Below are positions 1 to 9,063 of a DNA stretch of 64,000 nucleotides, piece by piece (position 1 is the first letter of the stretch; each line of letters begins with the position of its first letter). A program made the position numbers and the translations under genes. The stretch comes from Enterobacter chengduensis (lineage in GTDB: Bacteria; Pseudomonadota; Gammaproteobacteria; Enterobacterales; Enterobacteriaceae): positions 1,178,001 through 1,242,000 of the forward strand of contig NZ_CP043318.1 in assembly GCF_001984825.2 (NCBI RefSeq), written 5' to 3'. Under the pieces are notes generated by a model. The model had not been told where the DNA came from, ran no database searches, and was given only the letters and a program-made list of their open reading frames with translations.

Positions 1-333
1 GCCATCGTAATGGCTCCACAAGGACGAAAACGTCTCCGTTTCAGGATGGAAAATAGTGTAGCTCGGATGAATTTCATTCCATATAACAAGCTCATTGTCC
101 TTCATGGCCATACGGAACTCAGAATGCCTGTTCATGATTTCAGAAAGGAGAAAAATAATCGTCGGGTAAAACTTCCAGCCGACCTCTTTGATATGTTTTC
201 GCAGCGCGGTGATGTCTATCAGAACCGTTTGGTTAATGGTGCACTCGGCAAACGACTGGAATACCTCGAAATGCTCCTTCCTGGCCCAACGAGATAAATC
301 AACAGGCGTATATTCCGGGACTGCGTTTTTCAT
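1..333 (-). CDS. catA: Type A chloramphenicol O-acetyltransferase, N-terminal part (runs off window)
   Basis: Reading the minus strand from the ATG at 331-333 gives 111 codons that run off the left edge. The protein starts [16 protein letters not shown] and keeps the type A CAT features of that half: RKEHFEVFQ near residue 19, CTINQTV near 34, KFYPTIIF near 53, and [10 protein letters not shown] followed by ELVIW near 70-85. CAT moves an acetyl group from acetyl-CoA to chloramphenicol in the cytoplasm as a trimer. The catalytic His of the HHAVCDG motif would be in the missing C-terminal half, so activity cannot be judged. It is followed upstream by a c-di-GMP gene on the same strand, with no integron or transposon sequence visible on this side. 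This suggests an intrinsic chromosomal gene. Confidence 0.9.
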   Translation of the reverse strand, partial: MKNAVPEYTPVDLSRWARKEHFEVFQSFAECTINQTVLIDITALRKHIKEVGWKFYPTIIFLLSEIMNRHSEFRMAMKDNELVIWNEIHPSYTIFHPETETFSSLWSHYDG

Positions 334-396
334 TTTTTAACCTTTGATTCGCTATCACAATAATAGTGTTGGGCCAGAAAAAACCGCAACACCATT

Positions 397-2328
397 TCAA
401 CCGTATCTAATCTTGCTGTCAATCGCAGGTTGGGGTTTTCCGAACAGGTATCCCTGGACCAGATCGCAGCCAAGCGCCTGAAGACGTTCAAGCTGCGCTT
501 CGGTTTCAACGCCTTCTGCAATGACGCTCATATTGAGGCTCTTGGCCATACCGGTAATCAATTTAACGATATTAAGCGCATCGTCTTGCGTGGATATCGG
601 ATTCACAAAGGATTTGTCGATTTTGATTTTATCAAAATTGAGTTCACTCAGCCTGGAGAGCGACGAATACCCCGTCCCGAAATCATCGATGGAAATTTTG
701 ACACCCAGCGATCGGAGCTTTTTGAGGATCGTGATCGGCATATTGCTGTCACTGAACAGTGAAGACTCTGTCACCTCCAGCTCAAGTCGGCTAGCCGGTA
801 ACCCTGTCTCTTTCAGGATAGTCTGCACCATCGTGGTAAATGATTTATTACCCAATTGAATAGGAGAGACGTTCACCGAGATCCTCGCCGGAACCGCCCA
901 GGACACCGCTTCCCGGCAGGCTAGCTCCAGCACGATTTTGCCGATTGCATTAATCATCCCGGTTTTTTCAGCGACAGAAATAAAGTAATCAGGCGACAGC
1001 ATCCCTTTTACCGGGTGCATCCAGCGAATAAGTGCCTCATAGCCGTAAATGTCATTGCTGAACGAATCAACAATAGGCTGGTAATAGACAACAAACTCAT
1101 TGTGATCGAGCGCCAGGGCCATATCATGCTCAAGGGTTCTGCTTTCCTGCAACTTTTGCAGCATCCACTGACGGAAGACTTTAATCTGCTGTGAACCCTC
1201 TTTTTTGGCTTCGTAGAGAGCCAGATCGGCAAATTTATACAGGTAATCAGAGCGTCGTTCGTTATCAGATAAAACGATACCCACACAGGTGGCAATTTTT
1301 ATCAGCTGGTTATTAATGGTGTAGGGTTGGCCGATCCGATCGCTGATTTCCTTGGCACGCGAAACGGCCGCGGTTTCCGTCAGTCCGCTGGAGAGAAGCG
1401 CGAACTCGTCTCCGCCCAAACGGTAAAACGTATCCGTGGCGCTGCTCATTGAGGTCAGTCGTCGGGATACCTGATTCAACAGCAAATCGCCCGTGTCATG
1501 GCCATAGGTATCGTTGACCTCTTTGAAGCGGTCTAAATCAAAAAGCATCACCGTGACGGGAGTATGGTTTTTATCCGCCTGAAGGTTAATTTTGTTGAGA
1601 TCGTCCCAGAAGAACAGGCGGTTTTTCATACCGGTGAGGGAATCATGATAAACATCATATTCCAGCTTCGCGTTTTGAAGCTGCAGCGTTTCTTTTGATA
1701 CCTGAAGCTCGTCAGCAAGGCTTTTCACCTGCATGTGTGCTTTAAGAATATTTTTATTCTGGTAGATCATTAAGAAACCAAGGATGAAGCTTAATATTAC
1801 CAGGAGTAACGAAAGTGCCGAATAAATATAATAAAGGATTTGTATTTTGTTATTTGATTCATTAACTGTATTAATGTCTTTTGTTAATGCTGTGGCAGAA
1901 AGCTGGCTAAGCGGTGCATCAAGATCATGCATATCTTTCAGGTATGCCTGTAACTCCGTATGCGTCATTTTTTCAAGATGGCTGTCCAGATAGGCCAGTA
2001 TCTTTTCTAAGCGTAAAGCAATTTCTTGATGCGTTTTATCGCTGTCAATGTAGCGACCCAGGTCGCCTCCTTTCATTAAATCGCTCTGGCTGAGCATAAT
2101 TTCAAGACGCATGCGGACCTGGTCTATCGTAACGTCATCGGTATCGGTTGCGTATAGACCAAGCCATGATTCAAAACGGTAATACTCTGATACCAGTTGT
2201 GCCACGGACCAGGACTCGGTGTATTGAGTCAGTTTTTGCAATTCCTGCTGACGATCGTAAACAAGGTATGCAATATATCCTGTCGTGATAAAAAGAGAAA
2301 AAATGATACCAACCAGTATCCTGTTCAT
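397..2328 (-). CDS. Membrane GGDEF-EAL protein (c-di-GMP turnover)
   Basis: 643 residues. An N-terminal membrane segment (about 5-25), a periplasmic sensor region of about 140 residues and a second segment (about 164-190) are followed by a GGDEF domain and an EAL domain. The cyclase motif GGDEF is intact at 305-309. The inhibitory RxxD site just before it is lost (Ser at the Arg position, Asp299 kept). The EAL domain looks catalytically complete: EAL at 431-433, the NVSPIQL Asn near 486, Glu518 in ELEVTE, DDFGTG at 548-553, EGVET at 605-609 and QGY at 625. It could therefore make or degrade c-di-GMP; phosphodiesterase activity is the safer guess. It starts 17 bp after the periplasmic protein gene at 2346-2840 on the same strand, so the two probably form an operon and that protein may supply the input signal. 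Confidence 0.9.
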   Translation of the reverse strand: MNRILVGIIFSLFITTGYIAYLVYDRQQELQKLTQYTESWSVAQLVSEYYRFESWLGLYATDTDDVTIDQVRMRLEIMLSQSDLMKGGDLGRYIDSDKTHQEIALRLEKILAYLDSHLEKMTHTELQAYLKDMHDLDAPLSQLSATALTKDINTVNESNNKIQILYYIYSALSLLLVILSFILGFLMIYQNKNILKAHMQVKSLADELQVSKETLQLQNAKLEYDVYHDSLTGMKNRLFFWDDLNKINLQADKNHTPVTVMLFDLDRFKEVNDTYGHDTGDLLLNQVSRRLTSMSSATDTFYRLGGDEFALLSSGLTETAAVSRAKEISDRIGQPYTINNQLIKIATCVGIVLSDNERRSDYLYKFADLALYEAKKEGSQQIKVFRQWMLQKLQESRTLEHDMALALDHNEFVVYYQPIVDSFSNDIYGYEALIRWMHPVKGMLSPDYFISVAEKTGMINAIGKIVLELACREAVSWAVPARISVNVSPIQLGNKSFTTMVQTILKETGLPASRLELEVTESSLFSDSNMPITILKKLRSLGVKISIDDFGTGYSSLSRLSELNFDKIKIDKSFVNPISTQDDALNIVKLITGMAKSLNMSVIAEGVETEAQLERLQALGCDLVQGYLFGKPQPAIDSKIRYG

Positions 2329-2345
2329 TATGTTCTCCTGAACGG

Positions 2346-2840
2346 CTACTCAATCTTCATTTTGCTAACCTGCCATGCCGATCGCGAGTAATAAATCTGA
2401 TTATTCAACTCAGGAAGACTGTCATAGGGGTAAACAATAAATGAGGGGCCTTTATCGCGAATGCGCATATACTCGCCATTGACTTTTAGGGCCAGTATGG
2501 CGTTGTATTTTTTAAAGTCACTGAGCGGGATCACGGTAGAGTAATCGTTGAGCGCAATCACATTCACGTTTGTTCCTTTTGCGCCCACATAATCCATGAG
2601 CTTACTCATGGGGACACCCTCAAACTTAGTGCGGCCATTATACCAGGGGGATGTCGTCTCGAAACTCACCATGCCCAGTTTTTCAAGGCTGGCGAGATCA
2701 AACACTGCTTTTCCCTCTTCGTTGGTATTTTCTATATTACCGTAAATCGTCAAAATAGGTTTTCCAACGGGCTTTGGCAGTTCACCTGCCCAGGCTAAAC
2801 TCTGTACCAAACAGCATGCCAGCATTAGGATTATTCGCAT
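2346..2840 (-). CDS. Periplasmic protein with oxidoreductase molybdopterin-binding (SUOX-like) fold
   Basis: 164 residues from the ATG at 2838-2840, which has a GGAGG ribosome site 5 bases upstream. A GTG four codons earlier overlaps that site and is not used here. A signal peptide (MRIILMLACCLVQSLAWA, cleavage after AWA) is followed by a domain resembling the small stand-alone members of the molybdopterin-binding oxidoreductase family: LTIYGNI, FDLASLEKLG, the SPWYNGRTKFEGVPMSKL region, VIALNDYSTVIPLSDF and GPSFIVYPYDSLPEL. The mature protein has no cysteine. The Mo-ligating Cys of true enzymes is therefore missing, and a binding or sensing role is more likely than catalysis. It is the first gene of a likely two-gene operon with the GGDEF-EAL protein. 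Confidence 0.75.
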   Translation of the reverse strand: MRIILMLACCLVQSLAWAGELPKPVGKPILTIYGNIENTNEEGKAVFDLASLEKLGMVSFETTSPWYNGRTKFEGVPMSKLMDYVGAKGTNVNVIALNDYSTVIPLSDFKKYNAILALKVNGEYMRIRDKGPSFIVYPYDSLPELNNQIYYSRSAWQVSKMKIE

Positions 2841-2884
2841 CTTAGCCTCCACTTTTTAACAGAAGTATATGAATTATAATTTAG

Positions 2885-3112
2885 TTATCCTACTAGTTTA
2901 TATATTTTGTTAAGCAGTCGTGGTTTTAGCGCCTTTTCTTTGTTAAACTCATTAAAATCAATAAGTTGATTGTTTTGAGTTATCGCGTATGTGTGAGTTA
3001 AATGAGTCCTCACTTTTTTAAGGCCAGCGAAGGAACGGTAATAGCGTTTCTTTCGCTTAAAAAATGTTCGCTTGCTACCGCCTGTGGTGAAAATGTACAG
3101 GCGAGTGGGCAC
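2885..3112 (-). CDS. Doubtful small basic ORF
   Basis: This is the only sizeable frame in the AT-rich gap 2841-3222. It would encode 75 very basic residues (MPTRLYIFTTGGSKRTFF...) from a GTG start at 3110-3112 with no clear ribosome site. I do not recognise the protein. The start overlaps a hairpin (arms 3079-3085 and 3097-3103). It could be a decayed gene or a chance frame. The rest of the gap holds no other signal I can support. Confidence 0.2.
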   Translation of the reverse strand: MPTRLYIFTTGGSKRTFFKRKKRYYRSFAGLKKVRTHLTHTYAITQNNQLIDFNEFNKEKALKPRLLNKIYKLVG

Positions 3113-3222
3113 AGAAAGGACAAATCGACTTAAAAATATGCGATCGCCTTCCTTGATGGTTTTTTAAAATATGAACATTACATAGGGACTGCTTTTATTC
3201 TGCTGGGGATTCGTTTATCGGG

Positions 3223-5007
3223 CTAACCTGCCTCCAGCATCCCAAAACTCACGATCCTCGCCCGGCCCAGCTCTTTCGCCCGGTACAAGGCCACATCCGC
3301 AGCGCGCAGCAGGTTGTCATTCTGAGCATGCTCTGGATAGCTGGCGATACCAACCGAGACGTCCACCGGCCCAATCTCGTTAAGCCCGTAACGAAGCGAC
3401 AGATCGTGCACGCCGTCGTAAATCTTCTGCGCACAGGCGTGGGCCTCTGCTTCATCGGCGCCGGGAAGCAGGACCAGAAACTCCTCCCCCCCGTAACGGA
3501 ATGCCAGACCGCTGTCATGCATCGCCCGCTGAACAATTGACGCCACGCTTTTGATCACCTGATCCCCCGCCTCATGGCCGAAGCGGTCATTAATCGTCTT
3601 GAAGTGGTCGATATCGATCATCAGGCAGCTAACCGGTTCATCGTTACGCATGGCCTGCGACAGTTGGGTTTGCAGGGTATCTTCCAGATGATGGCGGTTA
3701 CGCAGGCCGGTGAGCGGGTCAAACAGGGCTTTTTCGAGCAACGCGTCGCGCAGACGCTGGTTGGCCAGCGCCAGCCCGAGCGCTTCGGCCATCAGTTCCA
3801 GATACGCGCGGGAAGGGGCATTGTCCGCCGTGATATTCTGGAAGGAGAGCAGGCCAATAGCCTCCCCCTGGGCGATAAGCGGCACGCACAGCGCACTTTC
3901 GGCCTGGGATGCCGGAAGATGGTAGCAGGCGATATCGGGTTCTCCGTTCACCGGAGGATGGCTCTGACCGCGCCGCACGGCCCAGCACTCGTCAGGGTGG
4001 AACGTGGTTTCTTCACCGATCGGCGAAAGCCATTGTGCGACGCAGCGCATCTGCCAAGGATCGCGGTCGAGCACGTAGAGCCGGCCCGCTATCCCCGGCG
4101 CGATATTCGGCGCAAACAGCTCCGCCACGTTAATCACATCGTTCACGTTCTCACACCCCTGCAGCCGCTGGGTCATGCGCGCCAGCAGCTCGCGGATGGC
4201 CCAGTCAGCATCGCGCTCTTTTTCCAGACGCTGGCGCGCAAGGCCGTTTTCACGGAATATGCGGATGGCCTGCGCCATATCGCCGATCTCATCAATCTGG
4301 TTGAAGTTGGGCGTTTCCACCGCGTAATCCTGGGATGCAAGACGATGCACCACGTCGCTCAGGCGCACCACGGGGCGCAGCACGCGGCGTTTTAAGATAA
4401 AGCCAAGCACAAACAGGAACAGCAGGGCGGTCAGGCCGACCATCAGTTCAGAGGCCGTCCGCAGCGCTTTCGATTTTTTTGTCGCGTCTTTTACGGAGCC
4501 GATAACGCGTTTGTCGAGTATCTGACGAAAACGATCGATCTGGTTTTGCGCGCGCTCCAGCTCCTTCTCGTACGGTGCGCCATAGAGCAGGGCAACGGCC
4601 TGCGCGTCTTCCCCTTGCTCAACGCTGTTCAACGCGGTTTGTTGTTCGTCCTGCAGCTCATCGATGATTTTTATCCCTTCACGCAGCAGGGAGAGCTCAT
4701 CATCCGATGCGCCGTTATCGCGCAATTTTTCCAGCCGTATCTCAATATTCTTCAGGCCACTCTCTGACTGATCGTATTCCTTTAACGTTTGGGGATCTTT
4801 TTTGATGACGTAAAGGCGCGCTAAATCGGACTGTGCCCATGCGTCAGTCTCGACATCTTCCGTAAGCCGATCGAATCGCTGGCGTTGTTCAACGGCGTTA
4901 CGCTCTGCCGTGTCAGCATTGGATGCCAACAGCATGATGATGCCGGAGGCGAGGGTCAGGCAGACCGTGGCACCATAGGCCCAGTTTGTTATCGTCGCGA
5001 TTCGCAC
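3223..5007 (-). CDS. Diguanylate cyclase with HAMP and GAF domains
   Basis: 594 residues. There is one membrane segment at about 7-29, a long helical periplasmic region (about 30-185) and a second segment at about 187-206. A HAMP linker (207-260), a GAF domain (about 275-418) and a C-terminal GGDEF domain (about 422-590) follow. The active-site motif is GGEEF at 506-510, with the DxxGxxxR-like LFDPLTGLRNRHH before it and MIDIDHFKTIND intact, so it should make c-di-GMP from two GTP. The RxxD product-inhibition site is not present in its usual place. The periplasmic four-helix-type region and the GAF suggest two signal inputs, ligands unknown. It is monocistronic, followed on the same strand by catA-side genes only after a long gap; ydiK lies upstream on the same strand. 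Confidence 0.9.
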   Translation of the reverse strand: MRIATITNWAYGATVCLTLASGIIMLLASNADTAERNAVEQRQRFDRLTEDVETDAWAQSDLARLYVIKKDPQTLKEYDQSESGLKNIEIRLEKLRDNGASDDELSLLREGIKIIDELQDEQQTALNSVEQGEDAQAVALLYGAPYEKELERAQNQIDRFRQILDKRVIGSVKDATKKSKALRTASELMVGLTALLFLFVLGFILKRRVLRPVVRLSDVVHRLASQDYAVETPNFNQIDEIGDMAQAIRIFRENGLARQRLEKERDADWAIRELLARMTQRLQGCENVNDVINVAELFAPNIAPGIAGRLYVLDRDPWQMRCVAQWLSPIGEETTFHPDECWAVRRGQSHPPVNGEPDIACYHLPASQAESALCVPLIAQGEAIGLLSFQNITADNAPSRAYLELMAEALGLALANQRLRDALLEKALFDPLTGLRNRHHLEDTLQTQLSQAMRNDEPVSCLMIDIDHFKTINDRFGHEAGDQVIKSVASIVQRAMHDSGLAFRYGGEEFLVLLPGADEAEAHACAQKIYDGVHDLSLRYGLNEIGPVDVSVGIASYPEHAQNDNLLRAADVALYRAKELGRARIVSFGMLEAG

Positions 5008-5075
5008 CAGATGATCCTTTTACGACATGAGTAGGATGGCGTTCTTCAAATTATAGAAAACGTTTGATTTAAGGC

Positions 5076-5101
5076 GAAAAAAAAGGCGGCACGGTGCCGC
5101 C
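5076..5101 (-). terminator. Rho-independent terminator of ydiK
   Basis: A GC-rich hairpin (arms GGCGGCAC 5085-5092 and GTGCCGCC 5094-5101) is followed, reading the minus strand, by a run of eight T residues (A run at 5077-5084). It lies just past the ydiK stop. Confidence 0.85.
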
Positions 5102-5126
5102 TGGTGTGTTCTTTATCGTCACGCTC

Positions 5127-6236
5127 TTACAAATCTGGAGGATTTCTTCCTTCTTCAATGAAGTCGGGATCCAGCTCTTCGGCGTTCCCGGCGTGATCGC
5201 GTCCCGAGAAGAGGTTCCAGCAGGCGATAAACAGCGCGGCAATCAGCGGCCCAATGACAAAGCCGTTAATGCCGTACAGCTCCATGCCGCCGAGGGTGGA
5301 GATCAGAATCAGGTAGTCCGGCATTTTGGTGTCTTTACCCACCAGCAGCGGACGCAGGATATTGTCCACCAGCCCGACGACGATCACGAAGAAGCCGACG
5401 ATGAACAGCCCTTGCCAGATTTGGTGAGTGGCGAACAGGAAGATAGCGGCGGGCACCCAGACGATCGCCGAGCCGATGGCGGGCACCAGGGAGAGGAATG
5501 CCATCAATGCGCCCCAGAGCACGCTGCCGTCAATACCTGCAATAGCAAACGCGATCCCGCCGAGGACGCCCTGAACCACGGCCACCGCCGCCGTGCCTTT
5601 TACCGTGGCGCGCGAGACGCCGACAAATTTGGCGAACAAATGCTGCTTGGCGAAATCAGACAGCGGCAGGGAGTCGAGGATCTGGCGCACCAGATAGGGG
5701 CCGTCTTTCAGCAGGAAGAACAGCAGATACAGCATGATGCCGAAGCTAATCGCAAAGCCAAACGTTCCTTTGCCGATCAGGAACGCGCTGCCCGCCAGAT
5801 ACTGCCCGCCCTGAAGAGCGACGTCGGAGAGTTTTTTCTGGATTTGCGCCGCGTTGTTCAGGTTGTGATCCGCCAGGAAGCCGCTGGCCCAGTCCGGCAG
5901 GTGGTTGAAGATGCTCGCCACCACTTCCGGGAACTGGGTGTTGTTCTCCTGCAGTTTGGTGTAAACCACGTTCAGCTCAATGGCGAGCGAGGAGAGGATC
6001 ACCATCAGCGGAATAAAGACGATCAGGCAGATAATACCGATGGTCAACAGCGAGGCCAGCCCGTTGCGATCCCCCAGCGCGGTGCGCAGCTTGTTTTTTA
6101 CCGGGTTGAAGATGACGGTCAGAATGGCGGCCCACAGTATCGCGGAGAAGTAGGGCGACAGCACGTCGAAGAAGGCCCAGGTCACAAGGGCGAGAATGAA
6201 AATAAAGAAACCTTTAGTCAGTCCGTTAAAGCGCAT
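5127..6236 (-). CDS. ydiK: AI-2E family transporter YdiK
   Basis: 369-residue polytopic inner-membrane protein (MRFNGLTKGFFIFILALV...) close in length and sequence to E. coli YdiK. It has an N-terminal pair of membrane segments, a central soluble stretch around residues 75-150, and a C-terminal block of helices containing the family pattern VPAIGSAIVWVPAAIFL and GLVDNILRPLLVGK. The AI-2E/PerM family exports small molecules, and substrate assignment for YdiK is unsettled. The C-terminus is acidic (ELDPDFIEEGRNPPDL). It is transcribed alone and ends at the terminator 5076-5101. A dispersed REP-like palindrome follows its promoter side. Confidence 0.92.
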   Translation of the reverse strand: MRFNGLTKGFFIFILALVTWAFFDVLSPYFSAILWAAILTVIFNPVKNKLRTALGDRNGLASLLTIGIICLIVFIPLMVILSSLAIELNVVYTKLQENNTQFPEVVASIFNHLPDWASGFLADHNLNNAAQIQKKLSDVALQGGQYLAGSAFLIGKGTFGFAISFGIMLYLLFFLLKDGPYLVRQILDSLPLSDFAKQHLFAKFVGVSRATVKGTAAVAVVQGVLGGIAFAIAGIDGSVLWGALMAFLSLVPAIGSAIVWVPAAIFLFATHQIWQGLFIVGFFVIVVGLVDNILRPLLVGKDTKMPDYLILISTLGGMELYGINGFVIGPLIAALFIACWNLFSGRDHAGNAEELDPDFIEEGRNPPDL

Positions 6237-6304
6237 CAGTCAGTCCTGGTTACTAAGAAACTGTGACGACTATAGAACTGATTCTGAGAATTACCAACCC
6301 TCGC

Positions 6305-6335
6305 GCCGGGCGGCGGCTGCGCCTTACCCGGCCTC
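6305..6335. repeat. REP-type palindromic repeat
   Basis: GCCGGGCGGCGGCTGCGCC then TTACCCGGCC matches the enterobacterial REP/BIME core. The same unit recurs at 8929-8960, 32155-32184 and 63723-63754. Confidence 0.85.
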
Positions 6336-6442
6336 GGGGCACTATTGCGGTATGAATCCGCTATTCACGGATACCACTTTCGACTGACCGAAGTTCGCCC
6401 TCATCCGCACCATGCTGTAAGTATCTGCCTGCGGAGGTGCTT

Positions 6443-6529
6443 ATGGCCTGGCGTCCGATTCTCTACGTGATCCTCACCACCCACCCCAGACTCAGCGCGC
6501 GGCGCGCCCGTTTGCGTCTGGTCATCTAG
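6443..6529 (+). CDS. Possible 28-residue small protein upstream of mmuP
   Basis: An ATG at 6443 sits 4 bases after a strong GGAGGT ribosome site (6433-6438) and opens 28 codons ending in TAG at 6527. The predicted peptide is MAWRPILYVILTTHPRL plus an arginine-rich tail (SARRARLRLVI). It has a short hydrophobic start and a very basic end. I do not recognise it. It stops 37 bp before the MetJ boxes of mmuP, so it would be on a different transcript or in an upstream leader. No promoter was identified. The remainder of the gap 6237-6600 holds the REP unit and the mmuP operator. Confidence 0.35.
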   Translation: MAWRPILYVILTTHPRLSARRARLRLVI

Positions 6530-6566
6530 CTTTTTATTAACAATCGCGGTATAACACACCTTCTTT

Positions 6567-6590
6567 GGATGTTTAGATGTCCATACGTAT
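6567..6590 (+). promoter_or_regulatory. MetJ operator: three tandem met boxes before mmuP
   Basis: Three adjacent 8-mers, GGATGTTT (6567), AGATGTCC (6575) and ATACGTAT (6583), resemble the met box AGACGTCT. They lie immediately before the mmuP ribosome site. MetJ with S-adenosylmethionine represses mmuPM in E. coli, and the position here fits the same control. Confidence 0.75.
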
Positions 6591-6600
6591 AGAAGGTAAT

Positions 6601-8001
6601 ATGCAAACACAACAAGAAAATGGGCAGCTTAAGCGCACCATGAAAACACGCCACCTGATTATGCTCTCGCTGGGCGGCGTGATTGGGACAGGGTTATTCT
6701 TCAATACCGGATACATCATTTCCACGACCGGGGCGGCGGGCACGCTGCTGGCGTACCTGATCGGCGCGCTGGTGGTCTGGCTGGTGATGCAGTGTCTGGG
6801 CGAGCTTTCCGTGGCGATGCCGGAAACCGGCGCGTTCCACGTCTATGCTGCCCGCTATCTTGGCCCGGCGACGGGCTACACCGTGGCGTGGCTCTACTGG
6901 CTTACCTGGACGGTGGCGCTCGGGTCGAGCTTCACCGCCGCAGGCTTCTGCATGCAGTACTGGTTCCCGCAGGTGCCCGTCTGGGCGTGGTGCGTGGTCT
7001 TCTGCGTGGTGATTTTTGGCCTCAACGTCATCTCAACGCGCTTCTTTGCGGAAGGCGAATTCTGGTTCTCCCTGGTGAAGGTCATCACCATCATCGCCTT
7101 TATTATTCTTGGCGGCGCGGCGGTCTTTGGCTTTATCCCGATGCAGGACGGTTCGCCCGCGCCGGGCTTAAGCAACATCACCGCCGAGGGCTGGTTCCCG
7201 CACGGCGGCCTGCCGATTCTGATGACCATGGTGGCGGTGAACTTTGCCTTCTCCGGCACCGAGCTTATCGGCATTGCGGCGGGCGAAACGGAAAACCCGC
7301 ACAAGGTGGTTCCGGTGGCGATCCGCACCACCATCGCGCGCCTCATTATCTTCTTTATCGGCACCGTGTTTGTGCTGGCGGCGCTGATCCCGATGCAGCA
7401 GGCAGGGGTGGAAAAGAGCCCGTTCGTGCTGGTGTTTGAAAAGGTCGGTATTCCTTACGCGGCAGATATCTTTAACTTCGTGATCCTGACGGCGATCCTT
7501 TCGGCAGCGAACTCCGGGCTGTATGCCTCCGGGCGCATGCTGTGGTCGCTCTCGAATGAGAAAACGCTGCCGCGCTGCTTTGCCCGGGTGAATAAAAACG
7601 GCGTGCCGCTGACGGCGCTCTCGGTGTCCATGCTCGGCGGCGTGCTGGCGCTGTTCTCGAGCGTTATCGCGCCGGATACGGTGTTTGTCGCGCTCTCGGC
7701 GATTTCCGGCTTTGCGGTAGTGGCGGTCTGGATCAGCATCTGCGCATCACACTTTGTCTTCCGCCGCCGTCATCTGCAGTCCGGCCAGCCGCTCTCTGCG
7801 CTGCAGTACCGGGCGCCGTGGTATCCGCTGGTGCCGGTGCTTGGGTTTATCCTCTGCGTGGTGGCCTGCGTCGGCCTGTGGTTTGACCCCAGCCAGCGCA
7901 TTGCCCTTTATTGTGGGATTCCGTTTGTCGCCCTGTGTTATGGTGCCTACTACCTGACCCGAAATATGACATCGCAGGAGCCTGAACATGTCGCAGAATA
8001 A
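6601..8001 (+). CDS. mmuP: S-methylmethionine permease MmuP
   Basis: 466 residues of an amino acid-polyamine-organocation family transporter, nearly identical to E. coli MmuP ([17 protein letters not shown] near the start, [14 protein letters not shown] in TM1, then about 12 membrane helices). I chose the ATG at 6601 because AGAAGG (6591-6596) is well spaced and the N-terminus ([13 protein letters not shown]) then matches E. coli. An in-frame ATG at 6577 lies inside the met boxes. It imports S-methylmethionine, which MmuM uses to methylate homocysteine. It overlaps mmuM by 14 bp, so the two are translationally coupled. Met boxes upstream predict repression when methionine is plentiful. Confidence 0.96.
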   Translation: MQTQQENGQLKRTMKTRHLIMLSLGGVIGTGLFFNTGYIISTTGAAGTLLAYLIGALVVWLVMQCLGELSVAMPETGAFHVYAARYLGPATGYTVAWLYWLTWTVALGSSFTAAGFCMQYWFPQVPVWAWCVVFCVVIFGLNVISTRFFAEGEFWFSLVKVITIIAFIILGGAAVFGFIPMQDGSPAPGLSNITAEGWFPHGGLPILMTMVAVNFAFSGTELIGIAAGETENPHKVVPVAIRTTIARLIIFFIGTVFVLAALIPMQQAGVEKSPFVLVFEKVGIPYAADIFNFVILTAILSAANSGLYASGRMLWSLSNEKTLPRCFARVNKNGVPLTALSVSMLGGVLALFSSVIAPDTVFVALSAISGFAVVAVWISICASHFVFRRRHLQSGQPLSALQYRAPWYPLVPVLGFILCVVACVGLWFDPSQRIALYCGIPFVALCYGAYYLTRNMTSQEPEHVAE

Positions 8002-8920
8002 TCCGCTTACCGCCATCCTTGAAAAACAGCCGTTTGTGGTGCTGGATGGCGCAATGGCGACGGAGCTGGAAGCGCGCGGGTGTAACCTTGCAGACAGCCT
8101 CTGGTCTGCCAAAGTGCTGATGGAAAACCCGGAGCTTATCCGCGAAGTGCACCTCGATTACTACCGCGCAGGGGCGCAGGTGGCGATCACCGCCAGCTAT
8201 CAGGCCACGCCGGCGGGCTTCGCGGCCCGCGGGCTGGACGAGGCGCAGTCTCGTGCGCTGGTTGGCAAAAGCGTGGAGCTGGCGCGTAAGGCGCGCGAAG
8301 CGTATCTGGCTGAAAATCCGCAGGCGGGGACGCTGCTGGTGGCGGGGTCCGTGGGGCCGTACGGCGCATATCTGGCGGATGGCTCGGAGTATCGCGGCGA
8401 CTACGTGCGCGGCACCGAGGAGTTTACCGCCTTCCACCGCCCGCGCGTGGAAGCGCTGCTGGACGCGGGCGCTGACCTGCTGGCCTGCGAAACGCTGCCG
8501 TCTTTTGCAGAGATTAAGGCGCTGGCGGCCCTTCTGGCGGAGTATCCCCGCGCCCGGGCGTGGTTCTCCTTTACCCTGCGGGACAGCGAGCACCTGAGCG
8601 ACGGTACGCCGCTGCGCGAGGTGGTCAGCGCGCTGGCAAACTCGCCGCACATTGTCGCGCTGGGCATCAACTGCATCGCGCTGGAAAACACCACCGCGGC
8701 GCTGAAGCACCTGCAAAGCCTGACGGCGCTGCCGCTGGTGGTCTACCCCAACTCGGGCGAGCACTATGACGCGGTGACCAAAACCTGGCACCACCACGGC
8801 GAAGCGTGCGAGACGCTGGCGGGGTATCTGCCCCAGTGGCTGGACGCCGGAGCGAAGCTGATTGGCGGCTGCTGCCGCACCACGCCGAAGGACATTGCTG
8901 AGCTGAACGCGCAGCGCTGA
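7988..8920 (+). CDS. mmuM: Homocysteine S-methyltransferase MmuM
   Basis: 310 residues, the E. coli length. It transfers a methyl group from S-methylmethionine (or SAM) to homocysteine and yields methionine. Zinc ligands are visible as the Cys in GINCIALEN and the Cys pair in IGGCCRTTP near the C-terminus. The N-terminal DGAMATELE loop binds homocysteine. The start overlaps the last 14 bp of mmuP and completes the mmuPM operon. Just after the stop come a short T run (8922-8928) and a REP unit that may end the transcript. Confidence 0.96.
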   Translation: MSQNNPLTAILEKQPFVVLDGAMATELEARGCNLADSLWSAKVLMENPELIREVHLDYYRAGAQVAITASYQATPAGFAARGLDEAQSRALVGKSVELARKAREAYLAENPQAGTLLVAGSVGPYGAYLADGSEYRGDYVRGTEEFTAFHRPRVEALLDAGADLLACETLPSFAEIKALAALLAEYPRARAWFSFTLRDSEHLSDGTPLREVVSALANSPHIVALGINCIALENTTAALKHLQSLTALPLVVYPNSGEHYDAVTKTWHHHGEACETLAGYLPQWLDAGAKLIGGCCRTTPKDIAELNAQR

Positions 8921-8928
8921 GTTTTTTT

Positions 8929-8960
8929 GCCTGGTGGCGGCTGCGCCTTACCCGGCCTAC
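8929..8960. repeat. REP-type palindromic repeat after mmuM
   Basis: GCCTGGTGGCGGCTGCGCC then TTACCCGGCCTAC, same family and orientation as the unit at 6305. It directly follows the mmuM stop and a T run. Confidence 0.85.
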
Positions 8961-8982
8961 GTGAGGGGTTCGTGCGCTGATG

Positions 8983-9063
8983 CCCTCACCCTGACCCTCT
9001 CCCACAGGGCTGAGGAATGCCCACAAATAATACCTGCACGGACAACCCCCTCTCCCTTGAGGG
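8983..9063. repeat. Dispersed CCCTC-rich palindromic repeat, left part (split by IS)
   Basis: CCCTCACCCTGACCCTCTCCC (8983) and CCCTCTCCCTTGAGGG (9048-9063) belong to the CCCTCTCCC/GGGAGAGGG repeat family seen elsewhere in the window (14083, 34181, 43958, 58193). Its other half is at 10349-10374, beyond the insertion sequence. Confidence 0.7.

Noticed and set aside
10..297. 95-residue plus-strand frame
   Set aside because: It is the antisense shadow of catA, whose protein on the minus strand is clearly recognisable.
5094..6266. 390-residue plus-strand frame over ydiK
   Set aside because: Low-complexity, charge-rich shadow (Gln/Asp/Glu/Arg) of the real membrane protein on the minus strand.
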